Part shown: positions 1-8,929 of the stretch, piece by piece
How the letters are laid out: every line of letters starts with the position of its first letter
Position numbering within the stretch: the stretch's first letter is position 1
From: Planctomycetota bacterium
Lineage (GTDB): Bacteria > Planctomycetota > Planctomycetia > Pirellulales > PLA5
Direction: 5' to 3'
Length of the DNA: 45,911 nucleotides
Assembly (NCBI GenBank): GCA_003576845.1
Contig: QEVJ01000080.1
Span: 1 to 45,911, forward strand
Translations under genes and position numbers: made by a program
The notes under the pieces: generated by a model
The model's database searches: none
Told to the model about the DNA's origin: nothing
What the model saw: only the letters and a program-made list of their open reading frames with translations

Positions 1-1
1 C

Positions 2-400
2 AAGAAGTTCACCGACAGCTTTACGAAGGCGTATCCGGAAATCGCCCGCCGCGCGACGGTCTACGGCGAGCTGCGGAACCTCATCGACCTGTCGGTGGCG
101 GCGGCGTTCATGCAGAAGCACGATTACTTTGCGAAGGCGGACTGGACGATGGATGTCTTGGGCGACGAAGCGAAGTTCGCGGTCGAAACGCATAACGCGC
201 CGAAACAAGTCAGCACGGCGTGCATCGCGCTGATGAAAGGCGCAAGAGTCTCGTTCCCGATCGGCGGCGGCGTTCACGTCGAGCCGCGTCAAGCGCTCGC
301 AACATCGAATCTCCTCAGCGACGAAGACGGCAAAGTGTCGAAGCAGCGCGAAAAGGTGAGCCTCGACAAGCTCGCCGAAAACCAATGGTGGTGGGACTAA
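2..400 (+). CDS. DUF1598-type protein, C-terminal fragment
   Basis: This is the last 132 codons of a gene that begins before the window; the frame is open from base 2 to the TAA at 398-400. The visible part holds the segment YGELRNLIDLSVAAAF and later IGGGVHVEPRQAL, which resembles the C-terminal half of DUF1598 proteins, a family of unknown function largely confined to planctomycetes. That match is from memory of the family. The fragment is soluble in character, with no membrane segment, and ends in a tryptophan-rich tail (NQWWWD). It converges on the DUF1501 gene, with a hairpin between them. Function unknown. Confidence 0.6.
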   Translation, partial: KKFTDSFTKAYPEIARRATVYGELRNLIDLSVAAAFMQKHDYFAKADWTMDVLGDEAKFAVETHNAPKQVSTACIALMKGARVSFPIGGGVHVEPRQALATSNLLSDEDGKVSKQREKVSLDKLAENQWWWD

Positions 401-406
401 CATTTA

Positions 407-430
407 GCCCCCGGTGAATACACCGGGGGC
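407..430. terminator. Hairpin between convergent genes
   Basis: A perfect 10-base-pair GC-rich stem (GCCCCCGGTG / CACCGGGGGC) with a four-base loop (AATA) starts 7 bases after the DUF1598 stop. There is no run of T on the plus side, so it is not a classic intrinsic terminator. Its place between two convergent genes suggests transcript-end stabilisation or bidirectional termination. Confidence 0.6.
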
Positions 431-544
431 AAACCGCCCACCACGCCAATCGCACCTCAACGCCACAAACCAACCCGGCGACGGTCCGTCCTCACGACGA
501 GCCGCCGCCGATTTTCTTCGCGCTTTGGTCGAGATTCATAACTC

Positions 545-565
545 CCCGAATCCCGAATGCTGAAT
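545..565. repeat. Heptanucleotide tandem repeat (CCCGAAT)n
   Basis: Three consecutive 7-base units, CCCGAAT CCCGAAT GCTGAAT, lie in the gap between the DUF1598 and DUF1501 genes. The same unit is repeated at 43355-43377 inside the 5' end of the HtrA-like protease gene, so this is one copy of a dispersed family. Confidence 0.7.
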
Positions 566-621
566 CGAACGGCACTCGGTTAAGCCCGGATACCACTATA
601 TGTCGCATTGCTAGCGACGGT

Positions 622-2040
622 CTAAACCACAACTGGTTGATGATAGCAGTGCTTAACCGAGTGCCATTCCTCGCGAATCACCTCGCCGTGCTCTACCGCG
701 GTCACTGGCCGGCCGGAATGGTCCGTGAACGCGACGTGCGGATCGACGCCCAAGCAGTGGAACATCGTGGCGTGAATGTCGCCCGGCGTCAGCGGACGAT
801 CGAGCGGCGCTTCTCCTAAGCGGTTCGTCGAGCCGACGATCTGGCCGCCTTTCACGCCGCCGCCGCCCATGAGGCAAAACATGGCGTTGCCCCAGTGGTC
901 TCGGCCGGGCGTGCCTTGGCTGCCGGGAGGGCCGCCGTTCCCGCCGTCGTTCATCCGCGGCGTCCGGCTGAATTCGCCACACAGCATCACCAGCACTTTC
1001 TTGTCGAGCCCGCGCTGCGCCAGGTCGGTGAACAAGCCCGCTACCGCCGCGTCGACCTGCGGCAACAGCGATTCGTAACCCGATTGCAGATTCCAGTGAT
1101 GGTCCCAGCCGCCGTAATGCACGGTGACGAACGTCGAACCCGCCTCGACCAGCCGCCGAGCGAGCAGCGTGCATTGTCCCCAGTGCGTCCGGCCGTACAG
1201 ATCGCGCGTCTTCGGGTCTTCTTGCGAAATGTCGAACGCCTTGCGGGCCTCCGGGCTGGTGACCATCTCATAAGCATCGCGGTCGAACCGATCCACCGCG
1301 TCGAGCACGCCCGAGTTGTCCACCTGCCGCCGGAATGTGTCGAACCGCGCAAGCATCGCCCGCCGGTCCGATAACCGCTCGATCGACATGCCGCCGACAA
1401 GGTCCAGATTGTTCACCCGAAACCCGTCGCTGTTCGGATCGCCGTTCGTCTCAAACGGGTCGTACTGCTGGCCGACGTAGTTCGCGCCAAAGTAGCCAGG
1501 CCGCAAGCCGACGCTCGACGCATAAGGTACCGCCACGTGGGCAGGCATTCCGGCCTTTCGCGCGCCGAGGACGCGCGTGGCGATCGAACCGACCGACGGA
1601 TACTTGCCGGCGGTGTTCGCGCCGGTCGCGCCGAAGCGGCCCGTGAGCATCCGATGGGCCCCGTCGAAGTGGTCGCCCGTGTTGTGATAGAGCGAGCGAA
1701 CGATCGAGAACTTGTCGGCGACCTTCGCCTGCCGCGGGAAAAGTTCGGTAATCTCGAAGCCCGGCACATTCGTGTTGATCGGCCGCCAGATGCCGCGGTA
1801 CTCGGCCGGGGCTTCCGGCTTCATATCGTACATGTCCATGTGCCCGGGACCGCCGTCGAGCCAGATGAGAATGACGGACGTGTCCTTGGCCGCGGCTCCG
1901 GCGGCGGCGCTGACCGCCTTCGCCCGCAGCAAATCGCCGAGGCCCAGCGACGCCATCCCGGTCATGGCCAGTTGGACGAAATTCCTCCGCGACAGGCCAT
2001 CACAATACGGAGCGGTAGAACCGGCGTCGATCCGCAGCAT
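622..2040 (-). CDS. DUF1501 domain protein, Tat-exported
   Basis: A 472-residue member of the DUF1501 family, abundant in planctomycetes and related to the alkaline-phosphatase/sulfatase fold. The N-terminus has a twin-arginine signal (SRRNFVQLA followed by a hydrophobic stretch). The early motif ILIWLDGGPGHMDMYDMKP and the later LCGEFSRTPRMN and GRDHW segments are typical of the family. An in-frame ATG lies at 2049, but the AGGAG at 2050-2054 is 9 bases from the ATG at 2040 and touches the one at 2049, so 2040 is preferred. These genes usually follow a DUF1549/DUF1553 cytochrome-like gene; none is present here, so this is an orphan copy. The substrate is unknown. Confidence 0.9.
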   Translation of the reverse strand: MLRIDAGSTAPYCDGLSRRNFVQLAMTGMASLGLGDLLRAKAVSAAAGAAAKDTSVILIWLDGGPGHMDMYDMKPEAPAEYRGIWRPINTNVPGFEITELFPRQAKVADKFSIVRSLYHNTGDHFDGAHRMLTGRFGATGANTAGKYPSVGSIATRVLGARKAGMPAHVAVPYASSVGLRPGYFGANYVGQQYDPFETNGDPNSDGFRVNNLDLVGGMSIERLSDRRAMLARFDTFRRQVDNSGVLDAVDRFDRDAYEMVTSPEARKAFDISQEDPKTRDLYGRTHWGQCTLLARRLVEAGSTFVTVHYGGWDHHWNLQSGYESLLPQVDAAVAGLFTDLAQRGLDKKVLVMLCGEFSRTPRMNDGGNGGPPGSQGTPGRDHWGNAMFCLMGGGGVKGGQIVGSTNRLGEAPLDRPLTPGDIHATMFHCLGVDPHVAFTDHSGRPVTAVEHGEVIREEWHSVKHCYHQPVVV

Positions 2041-2173
2041 TGCCGACATCTCCTAACGGCGTCGTTCGCCGGCGTGCTTCCGCGACGCAAACATCGACGA
2101 ACGTTGATCCGTCAGGATTCTAATGCCGCTGCCACACGGCCGTCAAGCGAAACGCTCGTCGGCCCCACCGACG

Positions 2174-2536
2174 CTAGCAGCCATGCTTCGCCAGCTTCTC
2201 GCGGAGCGTATCCGCCGTGAACGGCTTGACGAGATAGTCCGAAACGCCGGCCTGAATCGCTTCGAGCACCCGCGACTTTTCCGCTTCGGTGGTGACCATG
2301 ATGATCGGCACTTCCTTGTTCGTCGTGCGAATCGCCTGGATGACCTCCAGACCGCTCTTGCCGGGCATGTTCCAATCGGTCAGGACGAGATTGAACCCGC
2401 CGCCGCCGAACAGCTTGATCGCCTCATCGCCGTCCGCCGCTTCGGTGATGTCGGTCACGCCGACCGCGTTGAGCGAACGCAAAATGATCTTCCGCATCGT
2501 GCTCGAATCGTCGGCGACAAGACAGCGCGTGGCCAT
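2174..2536 (-). CDS. cheY: CheY-like single-domain response regulator
   Basis: A 120-residue stand-alone receiver domain. It has the acidic pair D9-D10, the phospho-acceptor D54 in the motif LTDWNMPGKSG, the conserved Thr in VTTEA and the Lys in YLVKPF. DWNMP is the same context as in classical chemotaxis CheY. The frame is open further upstream, but the ATG at 2536 has GAGG about 7 bases before it and gives the normal family length. The gene is divergent from the cheW-cheA operon and is the likely diffusible output of that kinase. It has no output domain. Confidence 0.93.
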   Translation of the reverse strand: MATRCLVADDSSTMRKIILRSLNAVGVTDITEAADGDEAIKLFGGGGFNLVLTDWNMPGKSGLEVIQAIRTTNKEVPIIMVTTEAEKSRVLEAIQAGVSDYLVKPFTADTLREKLAKHGC

Positions 2537-3127
2537 GAAAACCTCGACCGGTGGCAATGAATGAATTTGCGAACAGGACGCTACGAACGACCGCAGCAAG
2601 GGGCCCGGTTCCTCGTAGCTCGAGGGATGCAGCGCATGTCGAACACGCCGCGCTGCGATAGCCAAAGATAGACCGCAGATAATCGGCGTCAAACGCTCCC
2701 ACGGTTGCCGGCCAATCCGCTTCGCCGCTGCGCTGCGGCCATTCGCCGTCTACGCGGCTCCGGCGTCTGCGCCGTCGCTACAGACGATACATACGGAGTC
2801 GATCCGTCCGTAATGCGTTGCACGCCGCCAATTCTCGTTCGCCAATTCGCCGCAAAAGCGGTCGTCCACGCCTTGGTGCCAGGCGTTCTTGTTGCGGGTT
2901 GTCGCAGAAAGCGCCGCGCCATCCGCCAGCAACCTACGTTTGCTTGCCGGTTGACCGCGGCGGGGCCCGGGTACGCGCCCGGGCACGCGTCGGCACGCAG
3001 TTCGGCGCCGCTTTGGTTCTCAAACCCGCATAAGTCCGCGCGGCGCCCGGCCGCATTTCCGTTCTTCCGTACGACAACCTCGTTACCTTCGCATCCGACT
3101 GATTTGTTATCGACAAGGAGCACGATC
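2537..3127. promoter_or_regulatory. Divergent intergenic region, cheY / cheW
   Basis: This 591-base gap separates two divergently transcribed chemotaxis genes and must hold both promoters, but I could not fix a -35/-10 pair by eye. A frame open from 2705 runs into cheW; it is rich in Arg and Ala and is read here as non-coding. The only clear structure is an inverted repeat at 2965-2984 (GCCCGGG, six bases, CCCGGGC), which could be an operator or a hairpin. The cheW ribosome-binding site AAGGAG is at 3115-3120. Confidence 0.5.
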
Positions 3128-3637
3128 GTGGCCACCAAGACCCAAGATTCGACCGTATTCGACCGCCAGCGCACCGCCGGCGACGGCATCGGCAGCATGC
3201 AACTGGTCAGCTTTCGCCTCGCGCAGGAGGAATACGGCATCGAGATCACCAAAGTTCAGGAAATCATCCTGATGGGCGAGATCACCCGCGTGCCGCAAAC
3301 GCCCGACTACATCAAGGGACTCATCAACCTGCGAAACACCGTGATCCCGATCGTCGACTTGCGGCTGCGGTTCGGACTGGAGCAAGAACCGGCCGGCGAC
3401 GAGACGCGGATCATGGTCGTCAACGTGCAAGGCAAGACGATCGGCATCATCGTCGACGCCGTCAGCGAAGTGCTGCGGATTTCGCCGGAACAAATTGCCG
3501 CCCCGCCGCCGACCGTCGCGGGTCTCGGCCAGGAATACCTGACCGGCCTTGTGAAATTCGAGAAGCGGCTGTTGATCATGCTCGACATCGACAAGATTCT
3601 GAGCGAACAAGAAGTCGCCGAAGCCACGGCCGCTTAA
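3128..3637 (+). CDS. cheW: Chemotaxis coupling protein CheW
   Basis: A 169-residue CheW adaptor, which links receptors to the CheA kinase. Family landmarks are LVSFRLAQEEYGIEI, the segment ITRVPQTPDYIKGLINLR, then VIPIVDLRLRFG and GIIVDAVSEVLRI. The start is GTG at 3128: AAGGAG lies 7 bases upstream, and this start gives a family-sized protein with a short polar N-terminal arm. It opens a run of plus-strand signalling genes ending at 9307. Confidence 0.95.
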   Translation: MATKTQDSTVFDRQRTAGDGIGSMQLVSFRLAQEEYGIEITKVQEIILMGEITRVPQTPDYIKGLINLRNTVIPIVDLRLRFGLEQEPAGDETRIMVVNVQGKTIGIIVDAVSEVLRISPEQIAAPPPTVAGLGQEYLTGLVKFEKRLLIMLDIDKILSEQEVAEATAA

Positions 3638-3813
3638 CGCGGCCGCACTCTGCGACGGTCGGTGCGAGCCGGTCGGCGGCGTCATCGACGCGCTGACGCA
3701 CGGCAATCGAGCGTCGGTACCCTGATTCGTGCCGCAAGCCGCCGCGCCGGACGCAAGGTCCGCCGCAAACCGGGGCCCTCAGAGCAAAACGCGACGATCG
3801 CGTCCACCTGCCT

Positions 3814-4656
3814 ATGCCGATCAATCTCATTCACGAAACCGTCACACCCGACCAACTCACGCGCTATGCGCGGCTGATCTACGACCGCACGGGGATCGTG
3901 ATCTCGCCGCAAAAGCGAACGTTGCTCTCGAATCGGTTGCGCCGGCGGCTGCGCGAAACGGGTATCGAGGGCTACGAAGCGTATTACAAGCACCTCTCGA
4001 AGCTACGCGACGCCGATCCGGAGTGGGATGCGTTCCTGCAAGAGATCACCACGCACGAAACGTACCTGTTCCGCGACGAAACGCATTGGAAGTGGTTCCG
4101 CGAGCAGTTCGTCGCGGAAGTCGCCGAGGCGGCCCGGCGCGGACAGCGGCAGCGCACGTTGCGGATTCTTTCCGCCGCGTGCAGCACCGGCGACGAACCC
4201 TTCACGATCGCCGCGTGCATCGCCGCCTGTATGCCTAACCTTTCGCAGTGGAAGATCGACGTACTGGGAACCGATATCGGCGCGGGCGCATTGGAAGAAG
4301 CCAAGGCCGCGACGTTCAACGAACGGGCGATGCGGCTCGTTCCCGACGATTACCGCAAACGGTTCTTCATCAAGTCGCCGACGGCCACATTGTGGACGGC
4401 CAAGCCGACCCTCATGTCACTGGTTCGATTTCGACAGCACAATCTGATGGCCGCGCTGTCCGAGCGCCCGTTCGATCTGGTGTTCGTCAAAAACGTGCTC
4501 ATCTATTTCGACAAGCCGTCGAAACAAAAAGTGCTCGACCACCTTCGCAAGGCGATCGCCCCGGGTGGATTGCTCGTCGCCGGCGCGGCCGAGGGCGTTT
4601 CCGATTTGCTCAACGATTTCCAACGCCTGGAACCGTGGCTCTACCGCAAGGCCTAA
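3814..4656 (+). CDS. cheR: Chemotaxis protein methyltransferase CheR
   Basis: A 280-residue CheR, which methylates receptor glutamates using S-adenosylmethionine. An all-helical N-terminal domain (about residues 8-65) leads into the motif THETYLFRD (80-88), the SAM-binding loop SAACSTGDEPFTIA (120-133) and FVKNVLIYFDKP (224-235). No strong ribosome-binding site is visible before the ATG at 3814, but the length and N-terminus fit the family. It follows cheW by 176 bases and precedes cheA. A CheR normally implies a CheB methylesterase and receptors, neither of which is in this window. Confidence 0.94.
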   Translation: MPINLIHETVTPDQLTRYARLIYDRTGIVISPQKRTLLSNRLRRRLRETGIEGYEAYYKHLSKLRDADPEWDAFLQEITTHETYLFRDETHWKWFREQFVAEVAEAARRGQRQRTLRILSAACSTGDEPFTIAACIAACMPNLSQWKIDVLGTDIGAGALEEAKAATFNERAMRLVPDDYRKRFFIKSPTATLWTAKPTLMSLVRFRQHNLMAALSERPFDLVFVKNVLIYFDKPSKQKVLDHLRKAIAPGGLLVAGAAEGVSDLLNDFQRLEPWLYRKA

Positions 4657-4690
4657 GGGCCGCAAACCGACGCATAGGGGGCAGCGACGC

Positions 4691-7606
4691 ATGACGCCTT
4701 ACGAAACGGCCGGCGGCCCGGAAATCGAGTTCGCACTGGCAGATTTCCTCGACGAAGCCCGTCAACTGATCCGGCGGATTCGCGAGAACCTGCTCGCGTT
4801 GGGAGCGACCTCCGCCGAGATCGGTTTGAGCCGCGCACGCGACGATGATGCTCGGGCGCTCGACGAGGCGTTCCGCGCAGTCCATTCGATCAAAAGCGTT
4901 GCGGGACTCTTGGGTTTGGAGGGAATCGAACGACTCGCGCTCGCAGTTCACGGCGCCTTCGGCGCCGTGAGAACCGGCGATGTCCGGCCTACGGCCGATC
5001 TGGTCGGCGCAGCGCGGACGGCCTGCGAACGCCTCGAAGCGATGATCGAGTCGCTCTCATCGCCGGCGACCGAGGAGCCTCGTTGCGACGACGTCCTCGG
5101 CGCGATCGCGGTCGCGATGCACGCGGCACAAGCTCAGCCAGAGGCCCAACATGCCGGGTCCTGCCGATCGCCCAATGCTTTGCCTGGCGACGACATCCCG
5201 CCGCCGCGCCCCGCACCCTCCCGCGAATGGCCCGCGGCAACGACCGACCATTTCAATGGCCTCGTCGACGAGCAGGCGCCGTCGAAATACCTGGCGATCT
5301 TCATCGACGAAGCGGAAATGTCGATCGACAGCATGACGGAAGTGCTGCTCGCCGAGGGCGGCGACGCGCGGGCGACGACCGAGACGTTGCTCATCACGTC
5401 GCACCGCATCAAGGGTTCCGCGGCGTCCATCGGCCTCCACCGGCCGGCAAAGCTCGCCCACTTGATGGAAGACATCCTCCAGGACTTGCGCGATCGGGGC
5501 GAGAACCTTTCGGCGACGCTCGTGGACGCCATCCTGCGCTGCACCGACGCGCTACGGACCTACGTGCAACAACTCCGCGGCGGCGCCCCCCAATCCGAAC
5601 ACTTCGGACAATTGGCCCACGAACTTCTCGCCGCGCACGCGCCCGCATCGGCCGCGCAGGGCGCCGAGGGCGTTCCGTCGTTCGGCCCCAACGGCGCTCC
5701 GCGGGCCACCGTGACCGTCTCCCTCACGGAGAACCAGCGGAACGAAATCCTGCGCCTTGCCCCGCGCGCCATGCCGTCGCTCGCAGGAATGGTCCGTTTC
5801 GAACCGGGCTTGATGCTCAGCGGACTCAAAGCGCGGCTGTTGTACGAGAAGTTGTCTCAAGAGGGACAAGTCTACTACTGCGATCCGGCCGCGGAACGAC
5901 TCGACGAGCTGGACGATCTTTGCGCTTTCGCCTTCGCCGTCGCTACGAGCACGCCCGAAGCCGAGATTGCCGCGAAACTGCAAATGGCCGGCGTGGCAAG
6001 CGTTATGTTGGAATCAGCGTTCGGACAGTCGGGCTCCGAAGCCGTGCTCTCAGCGACGGAGGAAACCCCAACTCCTGCCGACGCGACGGCGCGCGAGGCT
6101 GGCAGCAGCGGCGATTGCGGCGATGTGCGAAAGTCGCCCCAGCGGTACGCCGCCGCCAACGCCGCCGATGCAGCGAACGCCATATCCCGCGACGGATCCC
6201 GCCCGGTTGAGACGCTGCGGGTGGATATCCACCGGCTCGACCAGTTGATGAATCTCGCCGGCCAGTTGGTGATCAACAAGGCTCGCTTCGCCCGCGTCGG
6301 CGAAGGAATGCGAACGGCGATGCCGACCAAGCAGACGACCCAAGCGGTCGACAACGTGCGTTCGGTCCTCGAAGGCATCGCCGCCGGAAGCGCATCGGAC
6401 GAACCTCGCCGGGCTGCGGCGGAACTCCAGTCGATTCGTTCGCAGGTGCGCCGTGCCGCAGCCGACGTCGAGATGATCCAGCGCGAGATGCAGAAGATCG
6501 CCCAGCTTCGCGCGTCGATCGCCGACCTGGGCGATGCCGTGCATCAGCTCGACCGCGTGGCCGACGGGATTCAGAAGAGCGTCATGGACACCCGCATGGT
6601 CCCGGTCGGACCGCTCTTCAGCCGCTTCAAGCGAGTCGTTCGCGACATCACCCGCGCCAACCACAAGCAAGTGGAGCTCGTCATTCGCGGCGAGAAGACC
6701 GAACTCGACAAACGGATGATCGACGAATTGGGCGATCCCCTGATCCATATGGTCCGCAACGCGGCCGATCACGGCATCGAATCGCCCGAGGTCCGCAAAG
6801 CGGCGGGCAAGCCGGCGAACGGCACGATCTTCCTCGAAGCATACCACCGCGGAAACAGCATCGTGATCGTCGTTGGCGACGACGGCCGGGGCATGGACCC
6901 CGAGCACATCCGCCGCAAGGCGATCGAAAAAGGAATCGTCTCCGAGTCCGACGCCGAACGCCTCAGCGATGCACAGTCGCTGGCGCTGATCTGGGAACCC
7001 GGCTTCAGCACGGCCGAAAAGGTCACGGAGATCTCGGGCCGCGGCATGGGGATGGACATCGTCCGGTCGAAGATCGAGCAACTCAATGGCACCGTCGAGC
7101 TCGCCAGCCGCAAAGGCGAGGGCACGACGTTCACGATCAAACTGCCGCTGACGTTGGCGATTCTGCCGAGCCTGTTGGTGCGAGTCGACGGCGACGTGTT
7201 CGCCGTGCCGCTCGACGCCGTCGTCGAAATCGTAACGATCGCGCCGCACGACCTAAGAACAGTTCACCGCAAAGCGACCGCTCGCGTCCGCGATCGGATC
7301 GTTTCCGTAGTACGCTTGAATGAGATTTTTTGTTGGCGGCACGGGACGCTGCGCCTCGACGCGGACCACCGCCAGACGACGCTGGTCGTGCTCGGCGCCG
7401 ATGGATGCGAAATCGGCCTGGTGGTCGACCGTCCGCTCGGCGAGGAGGACATCGTCATCAAGTCGATGGCCGAGAACTATCGCAACGTTCCCGGAATCGC
7501 CGGGGCCAGCATCCTCGGCGATGGACGCGTATCGCTGATTCTCGACCCGAACGCGCTCGTCGAAATGGCGTCGCGCCGCGAAGTCGCAGTGCGGTGTCCG
7601 AGTTGA
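4691..7606 (+). CDS. cheA: Chemotaxis-type histidine kinase CheA, two Hpt domains
   Basis: A 971-residue CheA. Order of domains: first Hpt with phospho-His at 65 (RAVHSIKSVAG), second Hpt with His 238 (SHRIKGSAASIG), a linker domain (about 340-445) that may be a divergent P2 regulator-binding domain, dimerisation domain from about 507 with a long helical insertion (530-620), ATP-binding domain with N box HMVRNAADHG (686-695), G1 box VGDDGRGMD (728-736), the GFSTAEKVTEISGRGMGMD segment, then a C-terminal CheW-like domain (about 820-960). The frame is open back to 4565, but the ATG at 4691 lies just after a purine-rich AGGGGGCAG and outside cheR. Two Hpt domains in one CheA resemble gliding or pili-type chemosensory kinases more than enteric CheA. 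Confidence 0.95.
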   Translation: MTPYETAGGPEIEFALADFLDEARQLIRRIRENLLALGATSAEIGLSRARDDDARALDEAFRAVHSIKSVAGLLGLEGIERLALAVHGAFGAVRTGDVRPTADLVGAARTACERLEAMIESLSSPATEEPRCDDVLGAIAVAMHAAQAQPEAQHAGSCRSPNALPGDDIPPPRPAPSREWPAATTDHFNGLVDEQAPSKYLAIFIDEAEMSIDSMTEVLLAEGGDARATTETLLITSHRIKGSAASIGLHRPAKLAHLMEDILQDLRDRGENLSATLVDAILRCTDALRTYVQQLRGGAPQSEHFGQLAHELLAAHAPASAAQGAEGVPSFGPNGAPRATVTVSLTENQRNEILRLAPRAMPSLAGMVRFEPGLMLSGLKARLLYEKLSQEGQVYYCDPAAERLDELDDLCAFAFAVATSTPEAEIAAKLQMAGVASVMLESAFGQSGSEAVLSATEETPTPADATAREAGSSGDCGDVRKSPQRYAAANAADAANAISRDGSRPVETLRVDIHRLDQLMNLAGQLVINKARFARVGEGMRTAMPTKQTTQAVDNVRSVLEGIAAGSASDEPRRAAAELQSIRSQVRRAAADVEMIQREMQKIAQLRASIADLGDAVHQLDRVADGIQKSVMDTRMVPVGPLFSRFKRVVRDITRANHKQVELVIRGEKTELDKRMIDELGDPLIHMVRNAADHGIESPEVRKAAGKPANGTIFLEAYHRGNSIVIVVGDDGRGMDPEHIRRKAIEKGIVSESDAERLSDAQSLALIWEPGFSTAEKVTEISGRGMGMDIVRSKIEQLNGTVELASRKGEGTTFTIKLPLTLAILPSLLVRVDGDVFAVPLDAVVEIVTIAPHDLRTVHRKATARVRDRIVSVVRLNEIFCWRHGTLRLDADHRQTTLVVLGADGCEIGLVVDRPLGEEDIVIKSMAENYRNVPGIAGASILGDGRVSLILDPNALVEMASRREVAVRCPS

Positions 7607-7616
7607 GTTCCGCCCG

Positions 7617-7634
7617 CACTGCCCACTGTCCACT
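7617..7634. repeat. Heptanucleotide tandem repeat CACTGCC/CACTGTC
   Basis: Units CACTGCC and CACTGTC plus a partial CACT lie in the short gap between cheA and the cheC-like gene. GTTGAGT at 7602-7608, overlapping the cheA stop, can pair with ACTCAAC at 7632-7638, giving a small hairpin around the repeat. It resembles the other 7-base repeats in the window. Confidence 0.5.
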
Positions 7635-7672
7635 CAACCCGAGTTTCCGTTGCTGCCAACAGCTGCTCTGCA

Positions 7673-8278
7673 ATGACCCAAGTCACCAACGACAACCGCG
7701 TCGAACTCCTGCATTGCTTCTTCTCGGCCGCGACGCACGACGCCTCGGCCGCGATGTGCCGCTGGACCGGCGGGCTGATTTCAATGCAACTCGACGAAGT
7801 CTGCGAGATCCCGCTCGAAGAAGTCTGCGCCGAGTACGACTTCGGCGATGGCCCGTCGACGATGATCGTGCTCTCGCTTCAGGGCGAGTTGGGCGGCGAC
7901 ATGATTCTTTCGTTCGACGACAACAACGGCCGCCGCCTCGCCGCGACGCTGCTGAAGCAGCCCCTGAACGCGGCGGCCGAATGGACGCCGCTCGAAAAGT
8001 CGGCGCTCATGGAAACCGGCAACATTCTCGGCTGCGCTTACATGAACGCGCTGACCCGACTCGTCGGCACGCAACTCGTTCCATCGCCGCCCACGTTTCT
8101 GCAAGACTACGGCGCGAGCGTGTTGCAGCAAGCGCTCGTGGCCCAGGCGATGACTTGCGAAAAGGCGCTCATCTGCCGCACGCGCTTCGAGGAACGCGGT
8201 GCGGCACTCGATTGGAACGTGTTCTTCGTCCCTTCCGATGCCCTCCGCGCGGCCATGCAAGACGCGCTCGACAACTAG
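7673..8278 (+). CDS. cheC: CheC-like phosphatase family protein
   Basis: A 201-residue CheC-family protein; these dephosphorylate CheY-P and often partner with CheD. The second half has the active-site pattern SALMETGNILGCAYMNAL, with the Ser, Glu and Asn spacing of the family and a Pro at the expected distance (LVPSPP). The first half, where classical two-site CheC carries an equivalent helix, reads HCFFSAATHDASAAM and lacks the Glu and Asn. So only the second site looks competent. The start at 7673 has no clear ribosome-binding site. It lies between cheA and cheD. Confidence 0.82.
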   Translation: MTQVTNDNRVELLHCFFSAATHDASAAMCRWTGGLISMQLDEVCEIPLEEVCAEYDFGDGPSTMIVLSLQGELGGDMILSFDDNNGRRLAATLLKQPLNAAAEWTPLEKSALMETGNILGCAYMNALTRLVGTQLVPSPPTFLQDYGASVLQQALVAQAMTCEKALICRTRFEERGAALDWNVFFVPSDALRAAMQDALDN

Positions 8279-8339
8279 CGTGGGCGGCCGCACGCTCGAA
8301 CGCCCCGCACAAGCCGAACGCACTCCGAAGCCCGCAGCC

Positions 8340-8834
8340 ATGCTCGCCACCGCCGACGCCAAAACCATCGCATCCGTACAAACGGCCGGCATGGGCCAGG
8401 CCGTCATGGGACGCCATGCCGAATCGCTCGTGGCCGTGCTCGGCTCGTGCATCGGAGTGGCGGCGTACCACCCGCGTTCGCACGTCGGCGTCCTGGCGCA
8501 CGTCGTACTGCCGGATTCGAACGGCCGCAGCGGACCGCCCGCGAAATTCGCCGACACCGCCGTCCCGTACTTGCTCGAATTGCTCAAGGCCGAAGGGGTA
8601 AACTCGACGGGCCTTACCGTCAAAATTGCCGGCGGGGCCAGCATGTTCGCCTCCAGCGGTCCGATGCAGGTCGGAGCCGCGAACATCGAAGCCGTCGGGG
8701 CAGCACTCGCCAAGGCCGGGCTGCACGTCGCCGCGCAACACGTCGGTGGGCCGAAAGGCCGCCGCGTGACCCTCGATTGCCGCACCGGCGAACTCCGCGT
8801 CGAGATCGCCGGCGTCATTTCCGCCATCCTTTAG
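8340..8834 (+). CDS. cheD: Chemoreceptor glutamine deamidase CheD
   Basis: A 164-residue CheD, which deamidates receptor glutamines and binds CheC. The catalytic Cys is in VLGSCIGVA, the His in GVLAHVVLPDS, and the conserved KIAGGASMF and NIEAVGAAL segments follow. The frame is also open from a GTG at 8280 that overlaps the end of cheC by proximity; the ATG at 8340 leaves a normal short lead before the family motif GMGQAV. Neither start has a strong ribosome-binding site. CheC-CheD adjacency supports a functional pair. Confidence 0.92.
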   Translation: MLATADAKTIASVQTAGMGQAVMGRHAESLVAVLGSCIGVAAYHPRSHVGVLAHVVLPDSNGRSGPPAKFADTAVPYLLELLKAEGVNSTGLTVKIAGGASMFASSGPMQVGAANIEAVGAALAKAGLHVAAQHVGGPKGRRVTLDCRTGELRVEIAGVISAIL

Positions 8835-8929
8835 CCACGAATTTTTTGCCGGACCGAATCGCGCCCAAGTCGCAACTTCGAACCGCGGGCCGCTTTGAGC
8901 GGCGCCGCCAACGTTCAAGGGACATCGCC

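Noticed and set aside
2705-3127. N-terminal extension of cheW
   Set aside because: The residues are low-complexity Arg/Ala/Pro with no motif, and the GTG at 3128 has an ideal ribosome-binding site.
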